This document shows, piece by piece, positions 62,873 through 64,000 of a stretch of DNA of 64,000 nt. The stretch lies in the NCBI RefSeq assembly GCF_024756235.1, contig NZ_JANUGY010000008.1, forward strand, positions 124,001 to 188,000, read 5' to 3'. The translations under genes and the position numbers were made by a program. The stretch comes from Massilia kyonggiensis. GTDB taxonomy: Bacteria > Pseudomonadota > Gammaproteobacteria > Burkholderiales > Burkholderiaceae_D. Every line of letters starts with the position of its first letter. Within the stretch, counting starts at the first letter, position 1. The notes under the pieces are model-generated. The model searched no databases, had not been told where the DNA came from, and saw nothing but the letters and a program-made list of their open reading frames with translations.

Positions 62873-64000
62873 ATGAAGCAATCATTCGACGCCCGCCGCG
62901 GCTTTCTCAAATCCGCGGCCGTCGCAGGCCTCGCGCTGTCGGGCCCCGCGCGCGCGCTCACTGCGACCAGCGACCCGTGGCAGGCCGCGGCAGGCATCGC
63001 GCAACGCCTCGCCAACCCCGTCAGGTTCCGCAAGGCCGACTACCTCGTCACCGACTTCGGCGCCGCGCCATGCAAGCTCGTACCCGTGAAAGCGTGGGTC
63101 TCGTTCGAGGACCAGGCCGACCTGCCGACGCCCGCGCCGGGTGCGACGGACTGCTATGCCGCCATCAAGGCCGCCATCGGGAAATGCCACGCCGAGGGCG
63201 GCGGCCGCGTCGTGATCCCGAAGGGCGACTGGTTCTGCGCCGGCCCGATCGTGCTGCTGTCGAACGTGAACGTGCACCTCGCGAGCGGCGCCCACGTTTA
63301 CTTCAGCAACGATCCGGCCGACTACGCGAAATACGGCGACGTCGACTGCGGCCAGAACGGCAAGCTGGTCGTCTCGCGCTGGCAGAGCAACGACTGCCTG
63401 AACTTCTCGCCGATGGTGTATGCGCACAACCAGGACAACATCGCGCTCACCGGCGACGACTGGACGGCCATCCTCGACGGCCAGGGCGGCGTGCCGTTCC
63501 CGGGGCGCGCCGACTGCTGGTGGACGTGGAAGGGCAAGAATGCGACGATCAATTCCGTCGCCCAGGACAAATCGCCGAACTACGTGCCCGGCAAGCTGGC
63601 GCAGAACCAGGTCAACGAGCTGAATCCGAAGTCGCTGGCGGAAGTGGCTCCGAACCTGCCGGAAGCACGACGCCTGCTGATCCAGGGCGAAGGCGACAAA
63701 TGGCGCGCGGACGACGCCTACCTGCCCGCGTTGTCGGAAGCGGGCGTGCCGCTCGCGAAGCGCGTGTTCGGCCTGGGCCACTACCTGCGCCCGCCGATGA
63801 TCCAGCTGATCGGGTGCACGAACGTGCTGCTGGAAGGCTACCAGGTCGTTCACACGCCGTTCTGGCAGCACCACCCGGTCGCGTGCCGCAACCTCACGAT
63901 CCGCAAGGTGCATGCGAACAGCCTGGGGCCGAACAGCGACGGCTTCGATCCGGAAGCGTGCGACACGGTGCTCGTGGAAGGCTGCCAGTTCAACACGGGC
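62873..64000 (+). CDS. GH28-family glycoside hydrolase, Tat-exported (truncated by window end)
   Basis: First 376 codons of a protein that runs past the window end. GGAG precedes ATG 62873. The N-terminus has a twin-arginine motif (RRGFLKS) and a hydrophobic AAVAGLALSGPARA, so export by Tat is likely, unlike the Sec signals of its neighbours. The beta-helix GH28 pattern includes DCYAAIKAAIGKCHAEGGGRVVIP-type opening, GGRVVIPKG, PFWQHHPVACRNLTI and NSDGFDPEAC (first catalytic Asp region). The long insert and WWTWKG segment suit exo-acting or rhamnogalacturonan-type GH28 enzymes, but this is only suggestive. Confidence 0.88.
   Translation, partial: MKQSFDARRGFLKSAAVAGLALSGPARALTATSDPWQAAAGIAQRLANPVRFRKADYLVTDFGAAPCKLVPVKAWVSFEDQADLPTPAPGATDCYAAIKAAIGKCHAEGGGRVVIPKGDWFCAGPIVLLSNVNVHLASGAHVYFSNDPADYAKYGDVDCGQNGKLVVSRWQSNDCLNFSPMVYAHNQDNIALTGDDWTAILDGQGGVPFPGRADCWWTWKGKNATINSVAQDKSPNYVPGKLAQNQVNELNPKSLAEVAPNLPEARRLLIQGEGDKWRADDAYLPALSEAGVPLAKRVFGLGHYLRPPMIQLIGCTNVLLEGYQVVHTPFWQHHPVACRNLTIRKVHANSLGPNSDGFDPEACDTVLVEGCQFNTG

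Overview
The window is a single high-GC chromosomal segment, and I read it as coming from a Massilia/Duganella-like member of the Oxalobacteraceae (Burkholderiales). This is inference from gene families, TACAAT-type -10 boxes, very GC-rich third positions and the abundance of TonB-dependent receptors; there is no rRNA gene to confirm it. I see no tRNA, rRNA, CRISPR array, integrase or insertion sequence. Four large TonB-dependent receptors, two chemoreceptors, two hybrid histidine kinases and many exported hydrolases suggest a saprophyte or plant-associated bacterium living on plant polymers.

Layout. 0-11.6 kb: a GntR/FadR regulator, a chemoreceptor, a TonB receptor, and a plus-strand run for oxidative uronate/aldarate catabolism (5-dehydro-4-deoxyglucarate dehydratase, 2-oxoglutarate semialdehyde dehydrogenase, hexuronate/aldarate MFS transporter, SMP-30-type lactonase), then a flavin reductase-like protein. 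11.6-23.1 kb: malic enzyme MaeB, a signal-less substrate-binding-fold protein, a DUF4380 secreted protein, a second TonB receptor, a GntR-like LacI regulator and glucose-6-phosphate dehydrogenase. 23.2-30.4 kb: an alpha/beta hydrolase, a tandem pair of near-identical hybrid histidine kinases, and a NemR-like TetR/DJ-1 pair. 30.5-36.9 kb: a sulfate-ester locus (arylsulfotransferase, TonB receptor, sulfatase), a tiny membrane protein and a TauE/SafE permease. 37-46 kb: a proline-rich FecR/DUF6600 protein, a CPBP protease coupled to DUF3422, an ExuR/UxuR-like regulator, housekeeping hydrolases, a SUFU-domain protein and a second chemoreceptor. 46.2-52.8 kb: a complete-looking trans-4-hydroxyproline pathway to 2-oxoglutarate semialdehyde, with a PAS-AraC regulator, a three-subunit D-hydroxyproline dehydrogenase and an Xaa-Pro-type peptidase. 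52.7-64 kb: a pectin/rhamnogalacturonan locus (lipoprotein esterase, GH105, DUF4861, TonB receptor, CE12 acetylesterase, a GH28-CE8 fusion and a truncated GH28).

How they fit together. Pectin is deacetylated, demethylated and cut by the 53-64 kb enzymes. Galacturonate could be oxidised to aldarate and fed to the dehydratase/dehydrogenase pair at 5.9-8.5 kb; uronate dehydrogenase and aldarate dehydratase are not in the window. Hydroxyproline, which is abundant in plant cell-wall extensins, converges on the same intermediate, 2-oxoglutarate semialdehyde, and no second semialdehyde dehydrogenase lies in the hydroxyproline cluster. Palindromes of the type TGGTCAGACCA occur before the ExuR-like regulator and twice in the pectin locus, which suggests one regulon spanning at least 15 kb. 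A separate LacI-type operator family lies before two TonB receptors and the LacI gene.
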